From Methanomicrobiales archaeon (GTDB taxonomy: Archaea > Halobacteriota > Methanomicrobia > Methanomicrobiales > Methanospirillaceae): DNA of 64,000 nucleotides. The stretch covers positions 1 to 64,000 of the forward strand of contig JAAYWH010000074.1 of NCBI GenBank assembly GCA_012516785.1, in the 5' to 3' direction. Position numbers and translations under genes: made by a program. The notes under the pieces were generated by a model. It was not told the origin of the DNA and searched no databases. It worked only from the letters and a program-made list of their open reading frames with translations. Positions 1-9,408 of the stretch are shown piece after piece (position 1 is the first letter of the stretch; every line of letters begins with the position of its first letter).

Positions 1-3000
1 CTTCCTTGATCGATTCAAGGGCATCCGTCACCTGCTTGAAGGCTTCGTCGTCCTCAAGGTCAGCCACAGCGACTCCCCACCGGCCCTGGTCGCCGAGATC
101 ACAGCAGCCGTCCTCACGGTCGATACCCCACGGGGCACCGATCAGGTTCCAGCCCGATTCAAGGGAGATTGCCGAGAGTCCTGGTGAGGGTCCGGCATTG
201 TAGAGCACCGGGAACATTGACTCGGATTTCATCTTGATGTAGTATCCCTGTCCCGGGATGATTTCTTCGCCGCTGGCTCCAACGTTCACCCATACGTCAT
301 CTTCTGCATCCCACTTGTAGACCACTACGATATTTTCTCGGGTGATGAACTTTCCGAGGGTTGCAATCTTAGGTATGGTGTTTGCTTCATCAGCCAGGGT
401 TACCGGTACCGACAGGGTGTTCCAGCCACACTGGAGCGGGAGCTGTGAACCATATATCCGGATGTTTGTGCAGGACCCGTCAAGCATACACATTGCCGAG
501 CGGTAGAGCCATGGGTCGTAGTGGACACGGTGGCTCACTTCGTCACCATTGCCGAGTGCATTGCTCCGCTGATCCAGTTCGTGGCAGCGACAGTCGATGC
601 AGTCAACGATCGGTGCGGGTCCGGCACTCGGGCCGCCGGGGCTGCCCCAGTAGTTCTCCTTGGCAACCAGGTCACAGCAGGCAAGGTTCTTGACACCCCA
701 GTACTTGTTGCACCAGATGTCGTTCCACTTGAAGTCGATTCTGCTGGGTATTGCTGCTTCAGTCAGAAGACCAAAGACCCCATTTTCATGGATCTGGTTG
801 GCCTGAATGATGATCTGGCCTCCCTGGGTGGCGCCTTCCATAAGGTAGACTCCGGCATGGAAGTTATCGGTCACGTTGTTGTGAACGATATAGAGGGTCA
901 TGTTGCACCCGCCACAGCCATTCTCTCTCCATTCCGGCTCAAGTATTGCCGGGCATGTGCCTGAGCAACATGCACCTAATGCACATGGTCCCGGTCCACA
1001 GGGTTGCAGATCCTCCTGGTTGATTGGTTCGTCACTGTTGGGCTGGCATTCAGAGCATGGTTCTCCGCAGACGTCTCCAACACACCGGATCTGGATACCG
1101 GCATCAGTCCACCCTGGGTACTTACCGCAGGCAGTTGGATCGCTGGTGAAGTACTTTGTCCCGGCCTTTTCAACTACCCATTCACCCTTGGGAGCTACCC
1201 CGGTTTCTGGGAAGTGTCCGTTATGGTAAATCTCATTTAATATGATCTCGCTGCATGCCGGGCTGTGGGTGATCGCTGCGGGATCGATGGTTTCAACGCC
1301 GCAGAAGAGGCAGCCGGCATCGATACCGTCATCGATGTTGCCATGGATCTTGTTCTCGGAGATGAGAACGACTGCGTCGTTGACGTAGATACCATTCTCG
1401 CAGTTGTTGACTATATCGTTCTTGACGATATTGATCCTGCCCTGGCAGCATGGGACCTCAATATTATCACAATCTACTTCCTTGCAACCCGTTTTCTCAT
1501 TACAGCCGGGCCCTTTTATACTGTCGAGAATTGTGGCTTTTTCGCATTTCTCGCTACAGAGCCACACCAATACCCCGTTTGTCTTGGAGTTCTTGATAGT
1601 GAATCCTTCAATTCCTGTGCTGCCTGATGAGAGGTATACGGCACCGGACTTGTCAGAATCGTCACAATCAGCTTTCTTCGGGGTCAGTCCCTTCGCATCG
1701 ATAACCGGCGCTGTTCCTTCCTTGTTCTTCAGGAGGACGCCGGGGGTATCGATCTCGATTGTCTCGGTGTATACCTTGCTGTCATCAGCTTCGATAACCA
1801 TGCCGATAAGCCCTTCGTATTCTGGGTTGCAGTCAAGGTAATTCTGGGTAACGAGGTCCCATGCAGGTTCCTGTGCCTCAACGTTGATGATGTCCTTGAC
1901 ATCATCAGGCATGGATGGTGCCCACACCCACTGGCCATTTGGCAGGATCGTTACTGTTGCATGCTGGGTTGGAGTCTGGGGATTGGTATCCTCATACGTG
2001 ACCATGAAGGTCTCGGGGTTTTTAACCGGTACTGATTTCACCACAACTTCAGGAATAACTCCGGATGCTGTATCAACATCGCCGCTTCCTCCATACTCCC
2101 AGAGAACGGTAGAAGGATCATCCCAAGCTTCCAAGTTGAAGACTGCGGAATTGCCTCCAATATAGAGGTCATCGGCAAAGTCGAGCATAGGCTGGAGCTT
2201 ATCGGTTCCCCATACCTTGACCTTGACGATATCCCCGCATTCACTCAGCGGGAGCTGGTATTTGAGGTACCCATATACCGGCTTCTTTATGAACGTCGCG
2301 GTGATCTTGTAGGAGCAGTGGAGCTCATCAAAGGTGTAGGTTGCCTGGACACTACCGTGCTTGTCGATAATGGTGCAATCTTCACAATCCTTATAGATAA
2401 TGTCTTCCGGATCCGGTACGCCTTCACAGAGCGGCTCGATTACAATCTTGTCAATGATGTGACTCTCTCCAGTGATCAGGTATGTTGGGGTTGACCCGAC
2501 TTTGAACATCTTCTCAAAATCAGGGGCAGCACTCTCTCCCGTCGGGGGATAGGTTACATGTCCACCTGGGCCGGAGGATGCAATGATCTTCACATACCTC
2601 GTGCTTATCTGCGGGCACCGCTGGAGGTCGTTTGCAACCCAGACGGTGAAGTCATAGCACATCAGCTCATCGCAGGTAATGCAGTCCCCAAAAGGACAAT
2701 CCGGTTCGTCACAGGGAGCAGAAAGACCGCATTTGAACCAGATCGTGACATCCTTGTTCATCGGGATGCTCTCTGATATCCAGATCTTTACTGCTTGTGA
2801 CGCATTTGCTGGTGCAAACACGGGCAGTTCATCTGTACCGTATACCGCAACATCAGCTGCGGGTTTGTTTGAATGTCCTTCCCATTTGATCTGCACACAT
2901 TCTTCTGCGAGGGTCGGGTCTATCTCGATCGCTTTGTCAAAAAAGACCCAGAACCCGTTGGTATCTGCCTGGAGCCCTGCGTCTGAATGGAATGAGATGT

Positions 3001-3160
3001 AGAATTCATAATCGCAATCGACGTACAGTTTGACATCCTTGATGTCAGGATCTGTACCACAATCTGCTGCTGAACAGGCCTGGAAAAGAAGCATGCAGCA
3101 GAGCACAACCAGTACGGCTGTTGCTACGCGTGATTTACCAATACATGGCCACCTTGTCAT
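1..3160 (-). CDS. Giant cysteine-rich secreted beta-helix surface protein (C-terminus outside window)
   Basis: The reverse strand is open without a stop from the ATG at 3160 to the window edge, giving 1053 codons. A strong GGAGG site (3167-3172) precedes the ATG. Residues 1 to about 31 form a signal peptide with a hydrophobic core (VLVVLCCMLLF) and an Ala-type cleavage site. The mature protein has a great many cysteines, often as CxxC or CC pairs. Around residue 200 a GGHVTYPPTGES stretch resembles divergent InlB-like repeats. Residues about 500-850 contain degenerate repeats such as GIEGFTIKNSKTNGV and NDIVNNCENGIYV, typical of NosD/parallel beta-helix proteins, ending in a NYWGSPGGPS motif. 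Two WN-L-(S/I)-P blocks follow near 910 and 1000. The likely role is an envelope or adhesin-like protein, probably disulfide-bonded; ligand and anchor are unknown. No close family name is claimed. Confidence 0.85.
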   Translation of the reverse strand, partial: MTRWPCIGKSRVATAVLVVLCCMLLFQACSAADCGTDPDIKDVKLYVDCDYEFYISFHSDAGLQADTNGFWVFFDKAIEIDPTLAEECVQIKWEGHSNKPAADVAVYGTDELPVFAPANASQAVKIWISESIPMNKDVTIWFKCGLSAPCDEPDCPFGDCITCDELMCYDFTVWVANDLQRCPQISTRYVKIIASSGPGGHVTYPPTGESAAPDFEKMFKVGSTPTYLITGESHIIDKIVIEPLCEGVPDPEDIIYKDCEDCTIIDKHGSVQATYTFDELHCSYKITATFIKKPVYGYLKYQLPLSECGDIVKVKVWGTDKLQPMLDFADDLYIGGNSAVFNLEAWDDPSTVLWEYGGSGDVDTASGVIPEVVVKSVPVKNPETFMVTYEDTNPQTPTQHATVTILPNGQWVWAPSMPDDVKDIINVEAQEPAWDLVTQNYLDCNPEYEGLIGMVIEADDSKVYTETIEIDTPGVLLKNKEGTAPVIDAKGLTPKKADCDDSDKSGAVYLSSGSTGIEGFTIKNSKTNGVLVWLCSEKCEKATILDSIKGPGCNEKTGCKEVDCDNIEVPCCQGRINIVKNDIVNNCENGIYVNDAVVLISENKIHGNIDDGIDAGCLFCGVETIDPAAITHSPACSEIILNEIYHNGHFPETGVAPKGEWVVEKAGTKYFTSDPTACGKYPGWTDAGIQIRCVGDVCGEPCSECQPNSDEPINQEDLQPCGPGPCALGACCSGTCPAILEPEWRENGCGGCNMTLYIVHNNVTDNFHAGVYLMEGATQGGQIIIQANQIHENGVFGLLTEAAIPSRIDFKWNDIWCNKYWGVKNLACCDLVAKENYWGSPGGPSAGPAPIVDCIDCRCHELDQRSNALGNGDEVSHRVHYDPWLYRSAMCMLDGSCTNIRIYGSQLPLQCGWNTLSVPVTLADEANTIPKIATLGKFITRENIVVVYKWDAEDDVWVNVGASGEEIIPGQGYYIKMKSESMFPVLYNAGPSPGLSAISLESGWNLIGAPWGIDREDGCCDLGDQGRWGVAVADLEDDEAFKQVTDALESIKE

Positions 3161-3595
3161 ATCTATCCTCCTTTCTGATGACATCCCAGCCTACCGGCCC
3201 TATAGCCACCACGCTCCTGCCGGCAGCACCATCACTGCTGGCAGTTGTAGAGACCGGTTCACCGTGCTGTCACGAATAATCTGCAGTTTTTCTGGTATCC
3301 CACCAGTTCTGGCGAGAACTCGGACATTTTCTCTCTGCTGTTCCCTTTTTTCGATCACAGGGTATGCAGTGCTCCCTTGTCCGAAAGGGGATAAAACACC
3401 GTATGAAATAATACTATATAAAAGTTATTCACATTTTTTGGTAAAATGTTGAGAAAATGGGGATGATTGGGGGTATGGAGGGATAATTTATGCAAATTTG
3501 CATTTTGTATAATATGGGATATTATTAATATAACCAATTGGATAAATCATTGAACTCTCCGGTGTAATCTCAAATAATTTTCATTTATTTCTAAA
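3161..3595 (-). promoter_or_regulatory. AT-rich upstream region of the giant surface protein gene, with candidate TATA box
   Basis: This 435-base gap holds no convincing gene. On the reverse strand TTTTATATA at 3423-3415 is a good archaeal TATA box. It would place the start of transcription near 3390 and leave a leader of about 230 nt before the surface protein ATG at 3160. The stretch 3400-3595 is much richer in A and T than its surroundings. The long leader could carry regulation, but I see no recognisable riboswitch fold. Confidence 0.4.
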
Positions 3596-4654
3596 TTAAA
3601 CTGTTTTTTGAGGCTCTTTTTTTTGCCTGTTTTTCCGGACCTTGAAAGAAGCGAGCCTATCTATCGCGGCAATGTCAGCTTGGGGCCCGATTACCAGTTT
3701 TTTATTTTTCACCGCGCTTTCCTGAAACATCCTTCCTACGTCGTTTCTTATAATGAGGGTGGTGTATCCAGGCCCAGATCCCACCGCACCGGCAGAGATA
3801 TCAGAACAGACTCCCGTGAGATCCAGGCATGAGTGGCATCCCTGTCTGACCGTGGTTTCCAGTTCGCTCATGGGAAGGAGGAGAGAGGGCTGGTCCTTCA
3901 TAGTGACCTCAAGGTTTCCCTTCCGTACGTCAAGCCGTTCCACCTTCCAGGTATCAACCTGATACTCTCTTTTTAATTTTCTCTCGACAAGCTCTGTGTA
4001 ATCGAACGACTCGGTACAGAATAACCCGATGACGAGTCGGATAGATCTGCCATATGGCCTGAGAAGGTCATTATCACTGGTCCTGATCGCATGAAGTGCC
4101 TGGACTACGCAGGGGACTCCAATCACCGCAATCTTTCTGAACTTCCTCTCGATCACTGCTGTCTTTAAGGCTGCGACAAGGGGAACCCACCAGTTGTATC
4201 TGCTTCCTGCCTGGTGAATGATCTCTTCGCTTGAGGTGATGACGACCGATGAGGGCTTCAGGGTCCACCGGTCTTCACTCACGGTAACAACTGCATCGAT
4301 CAGCCCCTCATCAAGGGCATTTACGAGCAAGGCTGTTACCGCACCCCCGCTCTGTTTTTTCGGGACATCAAACGCCGCCTTTGCGGTCATGATCGACTGA
4401 TAGGAACCAAGACCTTTTTCACCAGGCTCCTCTTTCCTGGGGCAGGCTGCATAACAGGCACCACAGGGGACCTCGTCATGTGCCTCTTTGCAGTACCCGA
4501 TGTTTGAGGGACAGGAGGTTATTCCCTCCTCTCCAAAGCAGATAGCATCTGCAGGGCAGACCGCTACACAAGCTCCGCACCCTGCACAGATATTGCGATC
4601 CCAGACTTCAGATTTGAGATCACGATAGCTCTTCCTTGTTCTCATCCGCATCAT
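3596..4654 (-). CDS. FrhB-like F420-linked iron-sulfur flavoprotein of the glutamate synthase operon
   Basis: This 352-residue protein has an N-terminal 4Fe-4S ferredoxin motif (CAGCGACVAVCP, residues 20-31) and a further cysteine block (CGACYAACP). They are followed by the body typical of coenzyme F420 hydrogenase/dehydrogenase beta subunits (FrhB family), including KQSGGAVTALL and GVPCVVQAL. FrhB proteins bind FAD and exchange hydride with reduced F420. It is the last gene of a four-gene operon and its start overlaps the preceding stop by 4 bases, so it is probably translationally coupled. The context implies that it feeds electrons from F420H2 (or ferredoxin) into the glutamate synthase core, replacing the bacterial NADPH-dependent GltD. 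The family assignment is firm; the electron donor is inferred from context. Confidence 0.85.
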   Translation of the reverse strand: MMRMRTRKSYRDLKSEVWDRNICAGCGACVAVCPADAICFGEEGITSCPSNIGYCKEAHDEVPCGACYAACPRKEEPGEKGLGSYQSIMTAKAAFDVPKKQSGGAVTALLVNALDEGLIDAVVTVSEDRWTLKPSSVVITSSEEIIHQAGSRYNWWVPLVAALKTAVIERKFRKIAVIGVPCVVQALHAIRTSDNDLLRPYGRSIRLVIGLFCTESFDYTELVERKLKREYQVDTWKVERLDVRKGNLEVTMKDQPSLLLPMSELETTVRQGCHSCLDLTGVCSDISAGAVGSGPGYTTLIIRNDVGRMFQESAVKNKKLVIGPQADIAAIDRLASFKVRKNRQKKEPQKTV

Positions 4655-5406
4655 ACCTCCCAGGTGTATTTATTAGCAAAGGGACGGGCACTGGAAGGGG
4701 TGATGATGGAATAAGGGTCGGTCAGGAAAGGTTGGGGATCCAGGCCGAAATAACAGGCGAATTTTTCTATCAGCGGGTTAATCTCGCCCCTCTCTTCTTC
4801 CGTCATCTTATCGACCCTGGCACCAACGCCGAGATTCCAATCCGGGACATCCCCCCGGATGATGATCTTCCCGCCATGGATGCCCGAACCAATTCCCCTT
4901 TCAAGGAGGGGGGATCTCCCTTTCCTGCCAAGAACCAGGATGAGTCCGCCGGCCATGTATTCCCCGAGAAATGCCCTTGCCGACCCACCAACGATAAGGA
5001 GGGGACGTTTCTCCTGATATTGTTTCATGTGGATCCCGCCCCGGTACCCGATGTCATCACGCACAAAAATCATCCCGCCCCGCATTGAATGGGCCACCGC
5101 ATCCCCAGCATTCCCATGGATCACAATTGTCCCCGCATCCATCGTGTTTCCAGGTGCATGTTCGCAGTTCCCGTATACAATGCAGGTCGGGCCGCTCATG
5201 AACATCCCGAGATCCCCCCCAGGCACACCGTTGATAACAATCTCAACATTGCCGCGGAGCCCGTCTGCTATAAACCGCTGCCCCATGATATTATCCAGAT
5301 GGATCCTGCGGACACCGGAGGTAACAGCAGCACGGATAGCTCTGTTGAGCGGGGTGTAATGCATACCTGATGTATCGATCCTGATGGCATCCTGCAATTC
5401 GGTCAT
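4651..5406 (-). CDS. Glutamate synthase GXGXG-domain subunit
   Basis: This 251-residue protein corresponds to the C-terminal right-handed beta-helix (GXGXG) domain of large glutamate synthase. It shows the serial Gly-rich turns (GNAGDAVAHSMRGGMIFV, GEYMAGGLILVLG, GIHGGKIIIRGDVP). In bacterial GltB this domain is fused to the amidotransferase and FMN domains. Here, as in other archaea, it is a separate polypeptide that should dock with the FMN subunit encoded just upstream. The start overlaps the upstream stop by 4 bases and its own stop overlaps the FrhB-like gene, so all four proteins are likely made as one complex. Confidence 0.9.
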   Translation of the reverse strand: MTELQDAIRIDTSGMHYTPLNRAIRAAVTSGVRRIHLDNIMGQRFIADGLRGNVEIVINGVPGGDLGMFMSGPTCIVYGNCEHAPGNTMDAGTIVIHGNAGDAVAHSMRGGMIFVRDDIGYRGGIHMKQYQEKRPLLIVGGSARAFLGEYMAGGLILVLGRKGRSPLLERGIGSGIHGGKIIIRGDVPDWNLGVGARVDKMTEEERGEINPLIEKFACYFGLDPQPFLTDPYSIITPSSARPFANKYTWEV

Positions 5407-6911
5407 GCCCCCACGGTCTTGATATCGAGGACTTTCATGATGTTTTCATCAAGCAGGTATCCTCGCAGTCGATCACGGTTACCCCGCAATGATTCGATAC
5501 TGTTGATACCTGCTGCCCCCATCAGTTCTGACAGTTCAAGAGTCCAGGCATGAATAAGGTTTGCCACATTTACCGAGGCATAATCGGGATCGAGCCGTGC
5601 AACGAGATCCGGCCGTTGGGTTGCTATTCCCCATGGGCAGAGTCCTTTGTAACAGGTCCCGCATACCCTGCATCCCATCGCGACAAGAGCTGCAGTCCCT
5701 ATGTATACGGCATCGGCACCAAGGGCGATCACCTTGGCTACGTCCGCACTTTCACGGATTCCGCCGCTTGCAATGATGGAGACTTCGTTACGGATGCCCT
5801 GCGAGCGGAGCTTGGCATCAACACTTGCAACCGCTGCCTCGATGGGGATGCCAACGTGGTCCCGGAAAACACGGGGTGCGGCACCAGTTCCCCCCCTGAA
5901 ACCATCAATCACAACGGCATCAGCTGAGGACCGGGCTATCCCTGCTGCGATAGCAGCAGAATTATGAACGGCGGCAATCTTTACAAAAACCGGTTTTTTC
6001 CATTCGGTCGCTTCCTTCAGGCTCCGGACGAGCTGCTTCAGATCTTCAATACTGTAAATATCATGGTGAGGTGCCGGGCTAATCGCATCACTTCCCTCCG
6101 GGATCATCCTCGTGCATGAGACGTCTGCACAGACCTTCTCGCCTGGAAGATGTCCTCCGATGCCCGGTTTTGCCCCCTGGCCTATTTTGATCTCGATTGC
6201 CGCACCCCTCTCAAGGTAATTGATGTCCACACCAAAGCGGCCGGAAGCAACCTGTACGATCATGTGATCCTGGAATGGGTAGAGTGATTCGTGCAGACCC
6301 CCTTCACCAGTACCCATGAAGGTTCCACACTCAGTCACAGCACGGGCCAGTGACTGCTGGGCATTGAGACTGATAGCACCATAGCTCATGTGACCGATCA
6401 TGATGGGCGTCTCGAGCATCAGGTTCGGAGAGAGTATCGTCTGGAGTACCGTGTCTCCCTCTACAGTTTTGAAATTCAGGTGTGATGGCTTCTTCCCGAG
6501 ATAGGTCCTCAGTTCCATCGGCTCGCGAAGCGGATCAATACTGGGGTTAGTTACCTGGCAGGCATCAAGGACCAGCCGATCGAAGATGACAGGGTAATCC
6601 TGTGCATTTCCCATTCCGGAGAGTATGATCTTCCCGGTCCGAGCCTGATTGTAAATTGCCTCCCTTACCTGCGGGGTCCAGATGGGATGGCTCCGGTAAT
6701 CCACCGGACGTTCAACAAGGCTGATTGCATCCCTGGGGCACATCGAGATACACCGGTGGCAGGCAACGCACACCCTTGAATTCACATGGATCTGTTCACC
6801 TTCCTTCCGGAACACCCCGTATGGACAACTATCAACACAACGTCCGCAAAGCATGCACTGGTCACGGTCCACGCTGATGCGGTATCGGAGCGGGACGCTC
6901 CCGATGCTCAT
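5403..6911 (-). CDS. gltB: Archaeal glutamate synthase, FMN-binding synthase subunit with N-terminal ferredoxin domain
   Basis: The 502-residue protein starts with a two-cluster ferredoxin domain (CMLCGRCVDSCP and CVACHRCISMCP, residues about 19-60). The FMN-binding synthase domain follows, with HMSYGAISLNAQ, GEGGLHESL and GQGAKPGIGGHLPG, and the Cys block MGCRVCGTCYKGLCPWG that ligates the 3Fe-4S cluster. This subunit reduces 2-iminoglutarate, made from 2-oxoglutarate and ammonia, to glutamate. It directly follows the amidotransferase gene: the stop of one and the start of the other share base 6911. The added ferredoxin domain is the normal archaeal arrangement and gives an electron path to the FrhB-like partner. 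Confidence 0.93.
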   Translation of the reverse strand: MSIGSVPLRYRISVDRDQCMLCGRCVDSCPYGVFRKEGEQIHVNSRVCVACHRCISMCPRDAISLVERPVDYRSHPIWTPQVREAIYNQARTGKIILSGMGNAQDYPVIFDRLVLDACQVTNPSIDPLREPMELRTYLGKKPSHLNFKTVEGDTVLQTILSPNLMLETPIMIGHMSYGAISLNAQQSLARAVTECGTFMGTGEGGLHESLYPFQDHMIVQVASGRFGVDINYLERGAAIEIKIGQGAKPGIGGHLPGEKVCADVSCTRMIPEGSDAISPAPHHDIYSIEDLKQLVRSLKEATEWKKPVFVKIAAVHNSAAIAAGIARSSADAVVIDGFRGGTGAAPRVFRDHVGIPIEAAVASVDAKLRSQGIRNEVSIIASGGIRESADVAKVIALGADAVYIGTAALVAMGCRVCGTCYKGLCPWGIATQRPDLVARLDPDYASVNVANLIHAWTLELSELMGAAGINSIESLRGNRDRLRGYLLDENIMKVLDIKTVGA

Positions 6912-7960
6912 TACTGTGCCCTCCCAATGATCGGTTCTCCGGCCCGCGGCATGGTGATGTCACCCACCCCGGGATCCAAGGTCCGTATCGCCGCTTCTTC
7001 GCTGGATATGTAGAGCCGTGCACCTGATTCCCCGGACACAAGGGGCCGGAGTTTGATCCGGTCGGTAAATCCTACCATACTGTCATGGTTGGCTACAACA
7101 ATAGCAAAAGGGCCGTTCATGAGAGCCGGACCATAGGTGAGCCGGATTGCACGCATGATCTCCTGTTCACGATTGGGCATCCGGTCGATCTCATCCCAGA
7201 ATGGCGGGGCAAGGGCTTTCACGGCAGTCTCGATTGTGAGGCCATGCCGCCGGATCAGGAGATCGAAGAGATATGCGACGACTTCAGTATCGGTAAACAT
7301 GGAACAGCGATACCCGTAACTTTCGATATATCTCCGGTTAGTTCCATAAGATGTTATCTCGCCGTTATGGACAACACTCCAGTGAAGAAGATTGAAGGGA
7401 TGTGCCCCTCCCCACCATCCAGGGGTATTGGTAGGATAGCGATTGTGCCCAAGCCAGAGGTATCCTTTGTAATCCTGGATCCGGTAAAAGTCGGCAACCT
7501 CCTCAGGCCATCCGGATGCTTTAAAGACAGCAAGATCTTTTCCTGAAGAGTAGACCAGCGCCCCAGGGATACTTGAATTTATTTTCATCACGAGATGGGT
7601 GACAATATCATCTGCAGGGGTGATACTCCGGGGCATAAGATGGATGTCCGGTTTAAAGAAAAATCTCCATGGGATATGCAGCTTCCGGATATTTGCCTGT
7701 TCGAAGGTGGGAATTGCTTCCTGGTATTCAACGGTCCCCCATTTAGAGAGTTCATCCTCAACGAGGGGTTTTGTCTCGTGCGGATTGTCAAAAAAAACAT
7801 GGAGGGCATAATACTCCTTATAGTCCGGGAATGCGCCGTATGCTGCGTACCCTGCCCCTTCACCACTCCCGCGTTCGTCCATTCTTGAGAGAGCAGACCG
7901 TATCCCTGTCCCGTCCATCCGCTGACGGGAACGATCAATCACACCGATGATTCCACACAT
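6911..7960 (-). CDS. Glutamate synthase glutamine amidotransferase (class II) subunit
   Basis: This 349-residue protein begins MCGIIGVID, so Cys2 becomes the N-terminal nucleophile after Met removal, as in class II (Ntn) glutamine amidotransferases. GHNRYPTNT and VVHNGEI, which line the glutamine site, are present. It hydrolyses glutamine and passes ammonia to the synthase subunit encoded next. It is the first gene of the operon and is read divergently from glnA across a 93-base shared promoter region. That region contains a TGAC-N6-GTCA palindrome at 7975-7988, close to where its transcript would begin. Confidence 0.92.
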   Translation of the reverse strand: MCGIIGVIDRSRQRMDGTGIRSALSRMDERGSGEGAGYAAYGAFPDYKEYYALHVFFDNPHETKPLVEDELSKWGTVEYQEAIPTFEQANIRKLHIPWRFFFKPDIHLMPRSITPADDIVTHLVMKINSSIPGALVYSSGKDLAVFKASGWPEEVADFYRIQDYKGYLWLGHNRYPTNTPGWWGGAHPFNLLHWSVVHNGEITSYGTNRRYIESYGYRCSMFTDTEVVAYLFDLLIRRHGLTIETAVKALAPPFWDEIDRMPNREQEIMRAIRLTYGPALMNGPFAIVVANHDSMVGFTDRIKLRPLVSGESGARLYISSEEAAIRTLDPGVGDITMPRAGEPIIGRAQ

Positions 7961-8020
7961 ACTACCACAGGCACTGACTCAAGTGTCAGAAAATGTTCTT
8001 TTAACATATGCATAATTAAG

Positions 8021-8030
8021 TATAAATATA
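8021..8030 (+). promoter_or_regulatory. TATA box of glnA
   Basis: TATAAATATA lies 24-33 bases before the glnA ATG at 8054. With the usual archaeal spacing of about 25 bases, transcription would begin at or just before the ATG, so the glnA mRNA is probably leaderless or nearly so. The same AT-rich block could also serve the divergent glutamate synthase operon. Confidence 0.6.
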
Positions 8031-8037
8031 ATTGGGT

Positions 8038-8051
8038 AGAAGCTATTTTCC
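8038..8051. promoter_or_regulatory. Candidate NrpR-type nitrogen operator in front of glnA
   Basis: AGAA-N6-TTCC at 8038-8051 reads GGAA-N6-TTCT on the other strand. It sits between the TATA box and the ATG, where a repressor would block initiation. The established NrpR operator of methanococci is GGAA-N6-TTCC; this differs at one base. The identical GGAA-N6-TTCT form recurs at 9425-9438 and 10128-10141. Confidence 0.5.
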
Positions 8052-8053
8052 AT

Positions 8054-9382
8054 ATGACCAGAGATGTCGTCTCCGGGATGCTGGAACGTATCGACGCAGA
8101 TCTTGTGAAATTCCTGCGTCTCCAGTTCACCGATATAGGGGGGCAGCCGAAAAATGTGGCCATTCCTGTTCAGCAGGCAGAAAAAGCGTTGACGGAAGGG
8201 ATTTGGTTTGATGGATCATCTATCGAGGGATTTACCCGGATCGAAGAGTCAGATATGCTGCTCAAACCGGATCCTTCGACCTATGCTATCCTTCCCTGGC
8301 GCCCGGCTGATGCAAGGGTGGCCCGATTTATCTGTGATGTCTATACGTATGGGAATAAACCTTTTGAAGGTGATCCGCGGTATGTTCTGAAAAGAAGTCT
8401 TGCAGAAGCAAAAAAGATGGGATTTACATTCAATACCGGTCCTGAACTCGAATTTTTCCTCTTCAAGATGGTTGACGGGAGACCATCGACCCAGTTCCAG
8501 GATTATGGGGGATATTTTGACCTCGCCCCTACGGATCTGGCTGAAGATGTGAGGCGGGATATTGTATTTGCCCTGACCCAGATGGGCTTTGAGATTGAGG
8601 CATCCCATCATGAGGTTGCAGAAAGCCAGCATGAGATAGATTTCAAGTACAGCAATGCTCTTGATACGGCTGACCGGGTCATCACCTTCAAATTTGCCAC
8701 AAAGACTCTGGCCCTCCAGAAAAACCTTCATGCAACCTTCATGGCAAAACCGATCTCGGGCATCAATGGAAGCGGGATGCACACCCACGGTTCACTCAGT
8801 AAAGACGGTAAGAATGCATTCTATGACGCGGACGGTTCTAGGGAGCTTTCTAAGACAGCCTATTATTATATCGGGGGGCTGCTCAAGCATGCAAAGGCGG
8901 TGACCAGGATTGCCAACCCGACAATAAATTCCTATAAACGGCTGGTTCCCGGATATGAAGCCCCTTGTTACATATCATGGAGTGCCGCAAATCGTTCCGC
9001 TCTTGTCAGAGTTCCTGCAGCGAGAGGAAACAGTACCCGAGCTGAATTCCGCAGCCCTGATCCCATGTGCAATCCCTACCTGACATTCGCGGCAATGCTT
9101 GCAGCAGGCCTTGATGGTATCCGAAACAAGATTGAACCCCCTGAAAGCATCGATACCAACATCTATCACCTAAACACTGAACAGCGAAAGAAGATGGGCA
9201 TAGAGATGCTTCCTGCAAGCTTGATAGAAGCTCAGGCCGAGCTTGAAAAAGATACTGTCATAAGCAAAGCAATGGGCACGCACATCATGGATGGACTCAC
9301 TTCGATAGCCACCGTGGAATCAGACCTTTTCAGGCTGGCGGTTCATCCCTGGGAACTGGAGCGGTATCTGGCAACCTATTAA
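8054..9382 (+). CDS. glnA: Glutamine synthetase type I
   Basis: This 442-residue protein matches type I glutamine synthetase along its length. It has the N-terminal grasp domain (WFDGSSIEGF), GPELEFFLF with metal-binding glutamates, the HHEVAESQHEIDF segment, and GINGSGMHTHGSL plus AARGNSTRAEFRSPDP around the ATP and glutamate sites. It forms glutamine from glutamate, ammonia and ATP. With the divergent glutamate synthase operon it makes the complete GS/GOGAT cycle, and the following glnK and amt genes supply sensing and uptake. A T-rich stretch right after the stop (9383-9389) may end transcription. The 4 bases between the operator and the ATG contain no Shine-Dalgarno sequence, which fits a leaderless mRNA. 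Confidence 0.96.
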   Translation: MTRDVVSGMLERIDADLVKFLRLQFTDIGGQPKNVAIPVQQAEKALTEGIWFDGSSIEGFTRIEESDMLLKPDPSTYAILPWRPADARVARFICDVYTYGNKPFEGDPRYVLKRSLAEAKKMGFTFNTGPELEFFLFKMVDGRPSTQFQDYGGYFDLAPTDLAEDVRRDIVFALTQMGFEIEASHHEVAESQHEIDFKYSNALDTADRVITFKFATKTLALQKNLHATFMAKPISGINGSGMHTHGSLSKDGKNAFYDADGSRELSKTAYYYIGGLLKHAKAVTRIANPTINSYKRLVPGYEAPCYISWSAANRSALVRVPAARGNSTRAEFRSPDPMCNPYLTFAAMLAAGLDGIRNKIEPPESIDTNIYHLNTEQRKKMGIEMLPASLIEAQAELEKDTVISKAMGTHIMDGLTSIATVESDLFRLAVHPWELERYLATY

Positions 9383-9408
9383 TTTTTTTAAAAATTTGTT
9401 CAGATAGT

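Noticed and set aside
382-1627. Several forward-strand frames of 60-150 codons within 1-3160
   Set aside because: They are antisense shadows of the large reverse-strand surface protein, which has a signal peptide, ribosome site and continuous protein-like sequence.
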